Shown piece by piece: positions 56,253 to 64,000 of a DNA stretch of 64,000 nucleotides. The position numbers and the translations under genes are program-made. Under the pieces are notes generated by a model that was not told where the DNA came from, did not search any database, and worked only from the letters and a program-made list of their open reading frames with translations. The DNA lies in the NCBI RefSeq assembly GCF_005795905.1, contig NZ_VAWE01000001.1, positions 3,580,001 to 3,644,000 of the forward strand, given 5' to 3'. Source of the DNA: Streptomyces marianii. Lineage in GTDB: Bacteria > Actinomycetota > Actinomycetes > Streptomycetales > Streptomycetaceae. The first letter of the stretch is position 1, and each line of letters opens with the position of its first letter.

Positions 56253-56944
56253 CAGTGGGCCCCCCGGGTCCCGGCGTCACGTATCCGGGTCCAGGGCGTG
56301 AGCAGCCTCTGCGCACCGAGCAGCAGCAGGTCCGCGGCGACCGCGAGGAGCACGCAGAGCACGGAGGCGGTCAGCACCTGCGCCTTGAAGAAACTGGGCA
56401 GCGCGTCCTCGATGAGATTGCCGAGGCCGCCGCGGCCGACGATCGAGCCGACGGTGGTGAGAGCGACCGTCGAGACCGTCGCGATCCGCAGGCCCGCCAT
56501 CAGCGCGGGCAGGGCGAGCGGGAGCTCGACTTCCCAGAGCAGCCGGGCCGGCCCGTAGCCCATGCCCCGGGCGGCCTCCCGGGCCTCCGCGGGGACCGCC
56601 TCCAGCCCCGCGACCGTGTTCCGCACCAGAATCGTCAGCGAGTACAGCACCAGGCCCGTGACCACCAGGGCGGCCGAGAGGCCGAAGAAGGGCAGCAGCA
56701 GCGAGAACATGGCCAGCGACGGGATCGTGTAGAGCACGGTCGTCAGTCCGAGGACAGGGCCGGCGAACCGGGGCCGGCTGCGCGCGAGAAGCGCCAGCGG
56801 AAAGGAGACGACGAGTCCGATCGCGACCGAGGCGCCCGTGATCCCCACGTGCTGCACCGTGGCGTCGATCAACTCCTGGCTGCGGGAGCGCAGGTACTCA
56901 CCGCAGATCCAGTCGTTCGTGACCAGGCAGTCCTGGCCCGCCAT
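56252..56944 (-). CDS. Osmoprotectant ABC transporter permease 1
   Basis: A 230-residue permease of the same family, with its EAA loop at REAARGMGYGPARLLWEVELPLALPALMAGLR. The N-terminus includes a short outer segment (TNDWICGEYLRSRSQELI) before the first helix, typical of OpuC permeases. First gene of the three-gene minus-strand unit; the ATPase gene is divergent 153 bp away. Confidence 0.92.
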   Translation of the reverse strand: MAGQDCLVTNDWICGEYLRSRSQELIDATVQHVGITGASVAIGLVVSFPLALLARSRPRFAGPVLGLTTVLYTIPSLAMFSLLLPFFGLSAALVVTGLVLYSLTILVRNTVAGLEAVPAEAREAARGMGYGPARLLWEVELPLALPALMAGLRIATVSTVALTTVGSIVGRGGLGNLIEDALPSFFKAQVLTASVLCVLLAVAADLLLLGAQRLLTPWTRIRDAGTRGAH

Positions 56945-57097
56945 GGCCCCACCCCCGTCCTCGCGTCCGGCCTGTTCGACCGGTTGCCGAACGGAAACCG
57001 ACCCTAACCCCCGCCACCGACAATCGCCGAGGGGCCTCGCGTCCCGGCGACACCGCCTTCACACGAGGCCCGCCGTCACCCGTCACAATGGGGAACC

Positions 57098-58243
57098 ATG
57101 ATCCGATTCGAGCACGTGACCAAGCGCTACGGGGACGGCACCACCGCGGTGGACGACCTCTCCTTCGAGGTCGCCGCGGGTGAACTGGTCACGCTCGTGG
57201 GACCGTCCGGCTGCGGCAAGACGACCACCATGAAGATGGTCAACCGCCTCATCGAGCCGACCGAGGGTCGGATATCCCTGGACGGGGAGGACATATCCGC
57301 AGTCGATCCCGTCCAACTGCGGCGCCGGATCGGCTATGTCATCCAGCAGGTAGGCCTCTTCCCGCACAAGACGGTCCTGGAGAACACCGCGACCGTGCCC
57401 CACCTCCTCGGCTGGAAGCGCACGAGGGGCCGTGAGCGCGCCGCCGAACTCCTCGATCTCGTCGGCCTCGACCCCCGCGTGTACGGCGACCGCTATCCCG
57501 AACAGCTCTCGGGCGGCCAGCGCCAGCGCGTGGGCGTGGCCCGGGCCCTGGCGGCAGATCCGCCGGTGCTGCTGATGGACGAGCCGTTCGGCGCCGTCGA
57601 CCCCGTCGTGCGGGAGCGCCTGCAGAGCGAGTTCCTCAAGCTGCAGGCCGCGGTCCGCAAGACCGTGCTCTTCGTCACCCACGACATCGAGGAGGCCGTC
57701 CGGCTCGGCGACCGCATCGCCGTCTACGGGCAGGGCCGGATCGAGCAGTTCGACGCCCCGGCCGCCGTGCTGGGGGCACCGGCGACGCCGTACGTGGCGG
57801 ATTTCGTCGGAGCCGACCGGGGCCTCAAGCGGCTGTCCGTCACCCCCGTCGAGGAGGGCGATCTCGAGCAGCCGCCCGTGGTCCGTCTCGACGACCCGCT
57901 GCCCCGCACACTGGACGCGCCCTGGGCCGTCGTCCTGGACCGCGGCGGCGATCCGCACGGCTGGATCTCCGCCGAACACGCCGGCGGCGCGGGCACGGTG
58001 CGCGAGCACGCGCGCCGCATGGACGCCTGGCTGCCCGTCGGCGCCTCGCTGAAGCAGGCGTTCTCCACGATGCTGCAGCACGACGCGGGGTGGATCGCGG
58101 TCGTCGACAAGGAGGAGAAGGGACGTTTCCTCGGAGTGTTGACCCCGGGGCGCCTGCACGAGGCCCTGCGCCGCTCCATCGACGCGGACGCCGAGGACGT
58201 ACCGCGTACCACGGTGGACATCGACAAGGTGCCGTCCGGCTGA
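57098..58243 (+). CDS. Osmoprotectant ABC transporter ATP-binding protein (OpuCA/ProV type)
   Basis: A 381-residue ATPase with Walker A GPSGCGKTTT, signature LSGGQRQRVGVARAL, Walker B LLMDEPFGAVDP and the H-loop VTHDIEEAVRLG. The C-terminal ~120 residues are a CBS-type regulatory region (ending GWIAVVDKEEKGRFLGVLTPGRLHEAL), which in OpuA senses ionic strength or c-di-AMP. GGGGAA precedes the ATG. It is divergent from the permease and lipoprotein genes rather than first in the same operon, so a shared central control region is expected. Confidence 0.93.
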   Translation: MIRFEHVTKRYGDGTTAVDDLSFEVAAGELVTLVGPSGCGKTTTMKMVNRLIEPTEGRISLDGEDISAVDPVQLRRRIGYVIQQVGLFPHKTVLENTATVPHLLGWKRTRGRERAAELLDLVGLDPRVYGDRYPEQLSGGQRQRVGVARALAADPPVLLMDEPFGAVDPVVRERLQSEFLKLQAAVRKTVLFVTHDIEEAVRLGDRIAVYGQGRIEQFDAPAAVLGAPATPYVADFVGADRGLKRLSVTPVEEGDLEQPPVVRLDDPLPRTLDAPWAVVLDRGGDPHGWISAEHAGGAGTVREHARRMDAWLPVGASLKQAFSTMLQHDAGWIAVVDKEEKGRFLGVLTPGRLHEALRRSIDADAEDVPRTTVDIDKVPSG

Positions 58244-58265
58244 ACCCGCCTGGGAACCGGGCCTC

Positions 58266-59378
58266 TCACGCCGCGCTGAGCCGACCGCTCATCCACACCA
58301 GCGCCGGCGGGATCTCACGGCGCCAGGTGTTGAAGTTGTGCCCGCCGCTGTCCAGCGTGATCGACGAGACGCGCGCGGGCGCCTTCACCCTCCCGATGAA
58401 GTCCCGCGTCCCCTTGAGGTTTCCCTCGCCCTGCTCGGACGTGGTCACCAGGAACGAGGAGGCGCCCTGCGGCCGGTGGTCCAGACTCCACAACAGGTTC
58501 GCGCGCTTGCGCTCGTGCTGGTTCCCGTGGAACAGGTCGCCGGTCGTCGGGTCCTCCGCGGCCTTGTAGTACGCGGAGAGTCCCGCTCCGGCCGTGAACC
58601 GCTCGGGGTGGTGGAGAGCTATCTTCAGCGCACAGTACCCACCCGTGGAATTGCCCATGATGCCCCAGTTGCGAGGGTTGTTGCCGACCCGGTAGGTCTC
58701 CGCCACGGCGGCCGGCAGGTCCTTCGCGAAGAACGTCTCCGTCTGCGGCCCGTCCGGAACGTCGACGCACTCGGTGTCCCTCGGCGGCGCCAGCGTCGGC
58801 CGGAGCATCACCAGGATCATCGGCTGCATGCGCCCCTCGCGGGCCTGCATGAACGCCGTTCGCGGGTACTTGAGGCCCTTGAGCAGGTTCTCCGCGGTGC
58901 CCGGGTAGCCGGTCAGCACGACGCTCACGGGAAAGGTCCTCTTCGCGTGGGCGGGCTGGAAGTACTCGGGCGGCAGGTACACGTACGCCGGGCTGTCGAT
59001 CCCCGACCGCTCGCCCACGATCACGACCTTCTGGATCTGACCGCCCGTCTCCGGCCGCGAGCTCCCCGGAACGTCCAGCTTCTGCTTGCCGACCACCTTG
59101 ACCGTCCTGCTGCTCGCCGAGTGGTCCACGACCACTCCCATCTCCTGCTCCTGGCCGAGGAGATCGGCCCAGGAGCCGTAGAAGAGGAAGGACTTGTTCG
59201 CGGCCAGGCCCACCGCGGCGAAGAGCGCGAACTGCGTCGCCAGCAGCAGCCCCACCCGGCCGAGGACCGCGCGCCAGCCCCGGCGGGAGAGCCGTGGCCA
59301 CAGCCAGATCGTCGCGGCGAAGAGACCCACGGCGGCCAGAACGGCCAGCGCCAGAACCTTGTTACTGGTGAGACCCAT
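58266..59378 (-). CDS. Membrane-anchored alpha/beta-hydrolase esterase
   Basis: A 370-residue protein with three N-terminal hydrophobic segments (~5-25, 35-60) and a C-terminal esterase-D/antigen-85-like alpha/beta-hydrolase domain. The nucleophile elbow is GIMGNSTGGYCALK, and SSITLDSGGHNFNTWRREIP supplies the catalytic His. The catalytic domain probably faces outside. Substrate unknown; related actinobacterial proteins act on lipids or feruloyl-type esters. It is divergent from the MprF-like gene across 147 bp, suggesting linked envelope roles. Confidence 0.85.
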   Translation of the reverse strand: MGLTSNKVLALAVLAAVGLFAATIWLWPRLSRRGWRAVLGRVGLLLATQFALFAAVGLAANKSFLFYGSWADLLGQEQEMGVVVDHSASSRTVKVVGKQKLDVPGSSRPETGGQIQKVVIVGERSGIDSPAYVYLPPEYFQPAHAKRTFPVSVVLTGYPGTAENLLKGLKYPRTAFMQAREGRMQPMILVMLRPTLAPPRDTECVDVPDGPQTETFFAKDLPAAVAETYRVGNNPRNWGIMGNSTGGYCALKIALHHPERFTAGAGLSAYYKAAEDPTTGDLFHGNQHERKRANLLWSLDHRPQGASSFLVTTSEQGEGNLKGTRDFIGRVKAPARVSSITLDSGGHNFNTWRREIPPALVWMSGRLSAA

Positions 59379-59421
59379 GAGGCGATCGAGCTTCTTCCGT
59401 GAGAATTTCCTGAGAGTCGGA

Positions 59422-59447
59422 TGAACCCGCCACCCGGAAGCGCCGTC
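59422..59447 (+). promoter_or_regulatory. Sigma-E-type promoter of the MprF-like gene
   Basis: TGAACC, then 16 bp, then CGTC, matches the S. coelicolor SigE promoter consensus as I recall it (GGAACC, 16-17 bp, CGTC or TCT). It would give a ~70-nt leader before the ATG at 59526. SigE itself is encoded 37 kb away in this window. Confidence 0.6.
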
Positions 59448-59525
59448 CTAGAGAGCGCAAATCGTCCGGGCCGAACGTTCTGCGGCCGCGGACTCCACGA
59501 TCTCTCTCGAGAGCCTCAGGAAGCG

Positions 59526-61364
59526 ATGTCTGTCACCATAGATGGGGATAAGTCGGGCTTGGTTCCGGATCGCGTACGCCGGATCCTCCGCGGCCCGCGC
59601 GCCGAATCCGTTCCTGCGCTGGTCGGCACGGCCTGCACCTTCATCGGCCTGATCGACATCGCCGCAGGGGTGTTCCCGCGCTTCCGGCACAGCCGGATGC
59701 ACGCCCTCGCCGAGGTGCTCCCCGGCGCACTCGGCCCGTTCGCCGCCGCGCTGTCACTCAGCGCCGGCGTGCTGCTGCTGCTCCTCGCACACGGGCTCAA
59801 GCGGCACAAGCGGCGCGCCTGGCGGGCCGCGGTGATCCTGCTGCCCGCCGGCGCCGTCGCACAGTTCGCCTATCGCCACTCCGTGGTCGGCGTCCTGCTG
59901 TCGCTGGCCCTGCTGGCCCTGCTGCTGCGCCACCGGGGCGAGTTCGCCGCCCTGCCCGACCCGCGAAGCCGGTGGAAGGCGCTCGCCAACTTCGTCCTGA
60001 TGGGCGCCGGTTCGATCGGCCTCGGTCTGGTCGTCGTCAGCGCCCATCCGGGCAGGGTCATCGGGAGCCCCAGCCTCACCGACCGTCTCGAACACGTCCT
60101 GTTCGGGCTGTTCGGCGTCGAGGGGCCGGTCGGGTACGAGAGCGGCATCGACTGGACCGTCGGCTACTCGCTCGGCGCGCTCGGCCTGATCACCGCCGTG
60201 ACCACGATCTACCTGGCCTTCCGCCCCGAGCACCCGGCCGCCACCCTCACGACGGACGACGAGACCAGGCTCCGCGAGCTGCTCGAGAAACACGGCGGCC
60301 GCGACTCCCTCGGCCACTTCGCGCTCCGCCGCGACAAGGGCGTCGTCTTCTCCCCCAGCGGCAAGGCGGCCGTCACCTACCGCGTCGTCTCCGGTGTCAT
60401 GCTCGCCAGCGGCGACCCGATCGGCGACGTCGAGGCGTGGCCGGGCGCCATCGAGCGTTTCATGGACGAGGCCAAGGCCCACTCCTGGACCCCGGCCGTC
60501 ATGGGGTGCTCCGAGACCGGCGGCCAGGTCTGGACCCGAGAGACCGGCCTCGACGCCCTGGAGCTGGGCGACGAGGCGGTGGTGGACGTCCCGGATTTCT
60601 CGCTGACCGGGCGCGCCATGCGGAACGTGCGCCAGATGGTGAAGCGCATCGAGCGCAACGGTTACGAGACCCGCGTCCGCCGCGTGCGTGACCTCTCCGA
60701 CGGCGAGCTGGAGCGGATACGCCGGGCCGCGGACGACTGGCGCGGCACCGACACCGAGCGAGGCTTCTCCATGGCCCTCGGCCGGATCGGCGACCCCTCG
60801 GACGGCGACAGCGTGATCGCCACCGCGCACAAGGCCGACGACGGCGAGCCGGGGCCGTACGGCGACCTGAAGGCTGTACTCCACTTCGTTCCGTGGGGTA
60901 CGGACGGCATGTCCCTGGACCTGATGCGCCGCGACCGGTCGGCCGATCCCGGCATGAACGAGCTGCTGATCGTCGCCGCCCTGCAGGCCTCCCCGAGGCT
61001 CGGCATCGCCCGGGTCTCGCTGAACTTCGCGATGTTCCGCTCGGCGCTCGCCCGTGGTGAGCAGTTGGGCGCGGGACCGGTCCTGCGGGTCTGGCGGGGT
61101 CTGCTGGTCTTCCTCTCCCGCTGGTTCCAGATCGAGTCGCTGTACAAGTTCAACGCCAAGTTCCGGCCGCGCTGGGAGCCCCGCTTCGTGGTCTTCCGCA
61201 AGACCCGCGACCTGCCCCGGATCGGATTCGCCGCCATGCAGGCGGAGGGCTTCGTGACCCTGGCCGTGCCGCGCCCCTTCCGCCGCCGGACGGCCCGCTC
61301 GCCCCGTCCCTGCGCCCACATCCGCCCCGCAGCCACCGGCGAGCACGAGGTGCGCGCGGCGTAG
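59526..61364 (+). CDS. MprF/LysX-like phosphatidylglycerol lysyltransferase domain protein
   Basis: A 612-residue membrane protein. About six transmembrane helices lie in residues 25-250 (AAALSLSAGVLLLLLAHGL, VVGVLLSLALLALLL), followed by a cytoplasmic DUF2156 / MprF synthase domain at ~265-580 with GSIGLG-type linker, VVFSPSGKAAVTYRVVSGVMLASGDPIG and WGTDGMSLDLMRRD. MprF proteins transfer Lys or Ala from tRNA to phosphatidylglycerol, reducing surface negative charge. No flippase half is clear, so it may be a truncated relative. Preceded by a sigma-E-like promoter. Confidence 0.82.
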   Translation: MSVTIDGDKSGLVPDRVRRILRGPRAESVPALVGTACTFIGLIDIAAGVFPRFRHSRMHALAEVLPGALGPFAAALSLSAGVLLLLLAHGLKRHKRRAWRAAVILLPAGAVAQFAYRHSVVGVLLSLALLALLLRHRGEFAALPDPRSRWKALANFVLMGAGSIGLGLVVVSAHPGRVIGSPSLTDRLEHVLFGLFGVEGPVGYESGIDWTVGYSLGALGLITAVTTIYLAFRPEHPAATLTTDDETRLRELLEKHGGRDSLGHFALRRDKGVVFSPSGKAAVTYRVVSGVMLASGDPIGDVEAWPGAIERFMDEAKAHSWTPAVMGCSETGGQVWTRETGLDALELGDEAVVDVPDFSLTGRAMRNVRQMVKRIERNGYETRVRRVRDLSDGELERIRRAADDWRGTDTERGFSMALGRIGDPSDGDSVIATAHKADDGEPGPYGDLKAVLHFVPWGTDGMSLDLMRRDRSADPGMNELLIVAALQASPRLGIARVSLNFAMFRSALARGEQLGAGPVLRVWRGLLVFLSRWFQIESLYKFNAKFRPRWEPRFVVFRKTRDLPRIGFAAMQAEGFVTLAVPRPFRRRTARSPRPCAHIRPAATGEHEVRAA

Positions 61365-61396
61365 CGGGAACGTGCCGGAGGCGCAGCGGCGTGGCC

Positions 61397-61602
61397 GGGC
61401 CGCTGCCGGGTCCGGTGCCGCATCAGGCGGCGTTCGCCCGTCGCGACGCCGGCACGGCGGTCACGGCGTTGCCGGACCGGCCGAGCAGGCCCACCACGAA
61501 GCCGATCCGGCGCCCTGCGGCCCTTCCCCTCGGCCCGGAGGGCCGGGGAGACCCGTGCACCGGACGGCGCTCCTCGACGGGCAAACCCCGCCCGACGCGG
61601 CA
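61397..61602 (+). repeat. Dispersed intergenic element, copy A
   Basis: Aligns with 47949-48195 read on the minus strand. Shared blocks here: CGTCGCGACGCC at 61439-61450, GGCCCACCACGA at 61488-61499, TCCGGCGCCCTGCGG at 61506-61520, CCCGACGCGGCA at 61591-61602. One-base gaps between blocks argue against a conserved reading frame. It lies after the MprF-like gene, in the sense direction, and ends one base before the folP -10 box. Confidence 0.75.
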
Positions 61603-61603
61603 C

Positions 61604-61609
61604 TAGGCT
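61604..61609 (+). promoter_or_regulatory. -10 box for a leaderless folP transcript
   Basis: TAGGCT lies six bases before the folP ATG with no ribosome-binding site between, the typical picture of a leaderless Streptomyces mRNA. No good -35 was recognised. Confidence 0.5.
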
Positions 61610-61615
61610 GGTCGT

Positions 61616-62476
61616 ATGAGTACGTTGCGCGGACGGGGCACGGTCACGGGCCTGCCGGAGTGGGACCGCTGTGCGGTCATGGGAGTCGTCAACGTGACGC
61701 CCGACTCCTTCTCCGACGGGGGCCGCTGGTTCGACACCACAGTCGCCGTCAAGCACGGCCTCGACCTCGTCGCCGAGGGCGCCGACCTGGTGGACGTCGG
61801 CGGTGAGTCCACCCGCCCCGGCGCCTCCCGCGTCGACGAGGAGGAGGAGCTGCGGCGGGTGCTCCCCGTCGTCCGCGGCCTGGCCGGCGAGGGGGTCACC
61901 GTCTCCGTCGACACCATGCGCGCCTCGGTGGCCGCCCAGGCGGTCGCGGCCGGCGCCGTCCTCGTGAACGACGTCTCCGGCGGTCTCGCCGACCCGCAGA
62001 TGATCCCGGCCGTCGCCGCCGCGGAGGTGCCCTTCGTGGTCATGCACTGGCGCGGCTTCAGCGAGGACATGAACAGCCGGGCCGTGTACGGGGACGTCGT
62101 CGCCGAGGTGACCGCGGAACTGCGCGAGCGGATCGACGCCGTGGTCGCGCGCGGGGTCGCCGCCGAGCGGATCATCGTCGACCCGGGCCTCGGCTTCGCC
62201 AAGCAGGCCGCGCACGACCTCGCGCTCGTGGCGCACCTCCCCGAGCTGGGCGCCCTGGGCCGGCCGCTGCTCGTCGCCGCCTCCCGCAAGCGGTTCCTCG
62301 GCCACGTCCTGGCCGACGGCGCCGCGACCCCGCCGCCCGCGCGCGAGCGGGACGCCGCCACCGCCGCGGTCTCCGCGATCGCCGCCCACGAGGGCGCCTG
62401 GGCCGTCCGGGTCCACGAGGTGGGGGCCACGGCGGACGCCGTGCGGGTCGCGCGGGCGGTCGAGGGAGCCCGGTGA
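61616..62476 (+). CDS. folP: Dihydropteroate synthase
   Basis: Condenses p-aminobenzoate with the pterin pyrophosphate in folate synthesis; target of sulfonamides. The 286-residue TIM barrel has MGVVNVTPDSFSDGG, the substrate loop DVGGESTRPGA, NDVSGG, VDPGLGFAK and ASRKRFLG. These motifs are complete, unlike some actinobacterial FolP2 paralogues. First gene of folP-NTF2-folB-folK; its stop overlaps the next start (GTGA). Confidence 0.95.
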   Translation: MSTLRGRGTVTGLPEWDRCAVMGVVNVTPDSFSDGGRWFDTTVAVKHGLDLVAEGADLVDVGGESTRPGASRVDEEEELRRVLPVVRGLAGEGVTVSVDTMRASVAAQAVAAGAVLVNDVSGGLADPQMIPAVAAAEVPFVVMHWRGFSEDMNSRAVYGDVVAEVTAELRERIDAVVARGVAAERIIVDPGLGFAKQAAHDLALVAHLPELGALGRPLLVAASRKRFLGHVLADGAATPPPARERDAATAAVSAIAAHEGAWAVRVHEVGATADAVRVARAVEGAR

Positions 62477-62934
62477 CCCCGCGTACCGACGTCGAGAACG
62501 TGGAAGCGGCGAACACCGCCTTCTACGAGGCCATGGAACGGGGCGACTTCGAGGAGATCTCCGGCCTCTGGCTGGACGGCGGAGAGGCCGACACCATCTC
62601 CTGCGTGCACCCGGGCTGGCCGGTCCTCTCGGGCCGGGGCGAGGTACTGCGCTCGTACGCCCTGATCATGGCGAACACCGAGTACATCCAGTTCTTCCTC
62701 ACCGACGTGCGGGTGAGCGTGTCGGGCGACACCGCCGTCGTCACCTGCACCGAGAACATCCTGAGCGGCGGCCCGGCGGAGGAGGCCGGCGAGCTCGGCC
62801 CCCTCGTCGGGCAGCTGGTCGTGGCCACCAACGTATTCCGCCGCACACCCGACGGATGGAGAATCTGGTCACATCACGGTTCGCCCGTTCTGGCGGAATC
62901 GGACGAGGAGGAGGACGGGGAATCCACCCCGTGA
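62473..62934 (+). CDS. NTF2-like (SnoaL-like) small protein
   Basis: A 153-residue cone-fold protein of the nuclear transport factor 2 superfamily (ANTAFYEAMERGDFEEISGLWLDG at the start, then DTAVVTCTENILSGG and GWRIWSHHGSPV). The HHGS end motif is typical of DUF4440/SnoaL_3 relatives. GTG start overlaps folP by 4 bp, so it belongs to the folate operon; a pterin-related role is possible but not shown. The last ~15 residues are acidic. Confidence 0.85.
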   Translation: MTPRTDVENVEAANTAFYEAMERGDFEEISGLWLDGGEADTISCVHPGWPVLSGRGEVLRSYALIMANTEYIQFFLTDVRVSVSGDTAVVTCTENILSGGPAEEAGELGPLVGQLVVATNVFRRTPDGWRIWSHHGSPVLAESDEEEDGESTP

Positions 62935-63123
62935 GTGGGTAACCCGCTCGTGGGAGGTTCGTTTTCGCGCCTGCGGGGTAGGCGCCGCCAGCCGGTGACG
63001 GTTCCGTCCGCGGCCCCCGTGGGCAGGTCGTGTCCGAGCCCGCAGGTAGATTCGAATCCGTGCACTGCTGCCGCCCGCACGCGGCCGCGTGCGCGCCGGA
63101 CTACGACAGCAGGAGTGATTCGC

Positions 63124-63483
63124 GTGGATCGTGTCGCGCTGCGCGGCCTGAGGGCCCGCGGGCACCACGGCGTCTTCCCCCGGGAGCGCGAGGAGGGTCA
63201 GACCTTCATCGTGGACCTGGTGCTCGGTCTCGACACCCGTCCCGCGGCGGCCGACGACGACCTGGCGAAGACCGTCCACTACGGAGTGGTGGCGGAGGAG
63301 GTCGTCGACGTCGTCCAGGGGGAGCCCGTGGACCTGATCGAGACGCTGGCGGAGCGCATCGCCCAGCAGTGCCTCAAGCACGCGGGCGTCCAGGAGGTCG
63401 AGGTGGTCGTGCACAAGCCGGACGCCCCGATCACCGTCCCGTTCGACGATGTCACCATCACGATCACCCGGAGCCGTGCATGA
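63124..63483 (+). CDS. folB: Dihydroneopterin aldolase
   Basis: Converts dihydroneopterin to hydroxymethyl-dihydropterin and glycolaldehyde. The 119-residue T-fold protein has RGHHGVFPREREEGQTFIVDL, the active-site Glu/Lys context, DLIETLAERIAQQCL and HKPDAPITVPFDDV. GTG start follows AGGAG at good spacing. 189 bp upstream is non-coding and includes TAGATT at 63047-63052, a possible promoter, so folB-folK may be a separate transcript. Stop overlaps folK (ATGA). Confidence 0.93.
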   Translation: MDRVALRGLRARGHHGVFPREREEGQTFIVDLVLGLDTRPAAADDDLAKTVHYGVVAEEVVDVVQGEPVDLIETLAERIAQQCLKHAGVQEVEVVVHKPDAPITVPFDDVTITITRSRA

Positions 63484-64000
63484 GCGACCCCACCGTGCAG
63501 CCCGTGCCCACCGCCGTCGTCGAGCAGGTCGACGCGGCCGACGTCACCCTGTCCAACCCGAAACGGGCGGTGATCGCGCTCGGCTCCAACCTCGGCAACC
63601 GGCTGGAGACGATCCAGGGTGCCATCGATCTGCTGGAGGACACCCCCGGTATCCGGGTCAAGGCGGTCTCCCCCGTGTACGAGACGGAGCCGTGGGGCGT
63701 CGAGCCGGGCACCCAGCCGTCGTACTTCAACGCGGTGGTGCTCGTGAAGACGACGCTGCCGCCCAGTTCCCTGCTGGAGCGCGGCCAGGCGATCGAGGAG
63801 GCCTTCGACCGGGTACGCGAGGAGCGCTGGGGCCCACGCACGATCGACGTCGACATCGTGGCCTACGCGGACGTGGTCTCGGACGATCCGTTCCTCACCC
63901 TTCCGCACCCGCGTGCGCACGAGAGGGCCTTCGTCCTCGCCCCGTGGCACGACGTGGACCCCGAGGCCCAGCTGCCGGGCCTGGGCGGGATCGCGGAGCT
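63480..64000 (+). CDS. folK: HPPK, 6-hydroxymethyl-dihydropterin pyrophosphokinase (5' part)
   Basis: Transfers pyrophosphate from ATP to hydroxymethyl-dihydropterin, the substrate FolP then uses. The visible 173 residues include AVIALGSNLGNRLETI, YETEPWGVEPGTQPSYFNAVV, RWGPRTIDVDIVAY and LPHPRAHERAFVLAPW, nearly the whole domain. A ~28-residue N-terminal extension (MSDPTVQPVPTAVVEQ) is common in streptomycetes. The gene continues past the window end with no stop seen. Confidence 0.93.
   Translation, partial: MSDPTVQPVPTAVVEQVDAADVTLSNPKRAVIALGSNLGNRLETIQGAIDLLEDTPGIRVKAVSPVYETEPWGVEPGTQPSYFNAVVLVKTTLPPSSLLERGQAIEEAFDRVREERWGPRTIDVDIVAYADVVSDDPFLTLPHPRAHERAFVLAPWHDVDPEAQLPGLGGIAE

Noticed and set aside
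59754..61346. 530-codon open frame opposite the MprF-like gene
   Set aside because: Shadow frame; repetitive Gly/Ala/Arg/Val composition and no domain features.
61391..61606. 71-codon open frame within repeat copy A
   Set aside because: The aligned copy B has one-base gaps that break the frame, so a conserved peptide is unlikely.
63051..63059. TTCGAATCC, resembling a tRNA T-loop
   Set aside because: No acceptor, D or anticodon stems can be built around it; it overlaps a likely promoter of folB.

Overview
The window is high-G+C actinobacterial chromosome, almost certainly Streptomyces. Evidence: strong third-position G/C in every gene, many GTG starts, disA/radA, Lsr2, a sigE-cseABC cluster, and a gene order that, from memory, resembles the trpS-to-folK stretch of the Streptomyces core chromosome (not checked here). 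I saw no integrase, transposase, tRNA, rRNA or CRISPR array, so it reads as conserved core rather than a genomic island.

Layout. 1-7 kb: 3' end of trpS, a GlxA-type regulator divergent from a cysteine hydrolase, proC, a two-gene ABC-2 exporter with a palindrome over its start codon, a decayed methyltransferase and two small proteins. 7-19.5 kb: a Ser/Thr kinase with a beta-propeller sensor, ilvD, an overlapping Ppx/GppA-isomerase-TetR operon, a membrane protein joining sigma-like, anti-sigma zinc-finger and BACON modules, then radA and disA. 19.8-29 kb: a membrane-anchored protein, mutY, the envelope-stress operon sigE-cseA-cseB-cseC, a TetR/MFS efflux pair with a large inverted operator, and an M23 peptidase. 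29-37 kb: a NACHT NTPase preceded by two DevR/DosR-like boxes, a DD-carboxypeptidase and clpC, with paired terminators between the last two.

37-48 kb: an SCO3374-type protein, lsr2, an ArgA-like acetyltransferase, a BlaI-type repressor, two small unknowns, then the cofactor operon DUF2520-panC-nadB-nadC-coaX and a threonine aldolase-type lyase. 48-64 kb: a NarL-type two-component pair, a MidA/NDUFAF7-type methyltransferase beside an orphan nuoD, a coiled-coil membrane protein, an OpuC-type osmoprotectant ABC transporter, a secreted-type esterase, an MprF/LysX-like protein with a sigma-E-like promoter, and folP-(NTF2-like)-folB-folK, the last cut by the window end.

Main themes are envelope homeostasis (sigE-cse, M23, DacB, BlaI, MprF-like), nucleotide signalling and repair (RadA, DisA, MutY) and cofactor synthesis (NAD, CoA, folate). 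The most unexplained items are the sigma/anti-sigma/BACON fusion, the NACHT gene with DevR-like boxes, the MidA-NuoD neighbourhood, a roughly 200-nt intergenic repeat present twice, and a perfect 12-bp inverted repeat bracketing the sigE promoter region.
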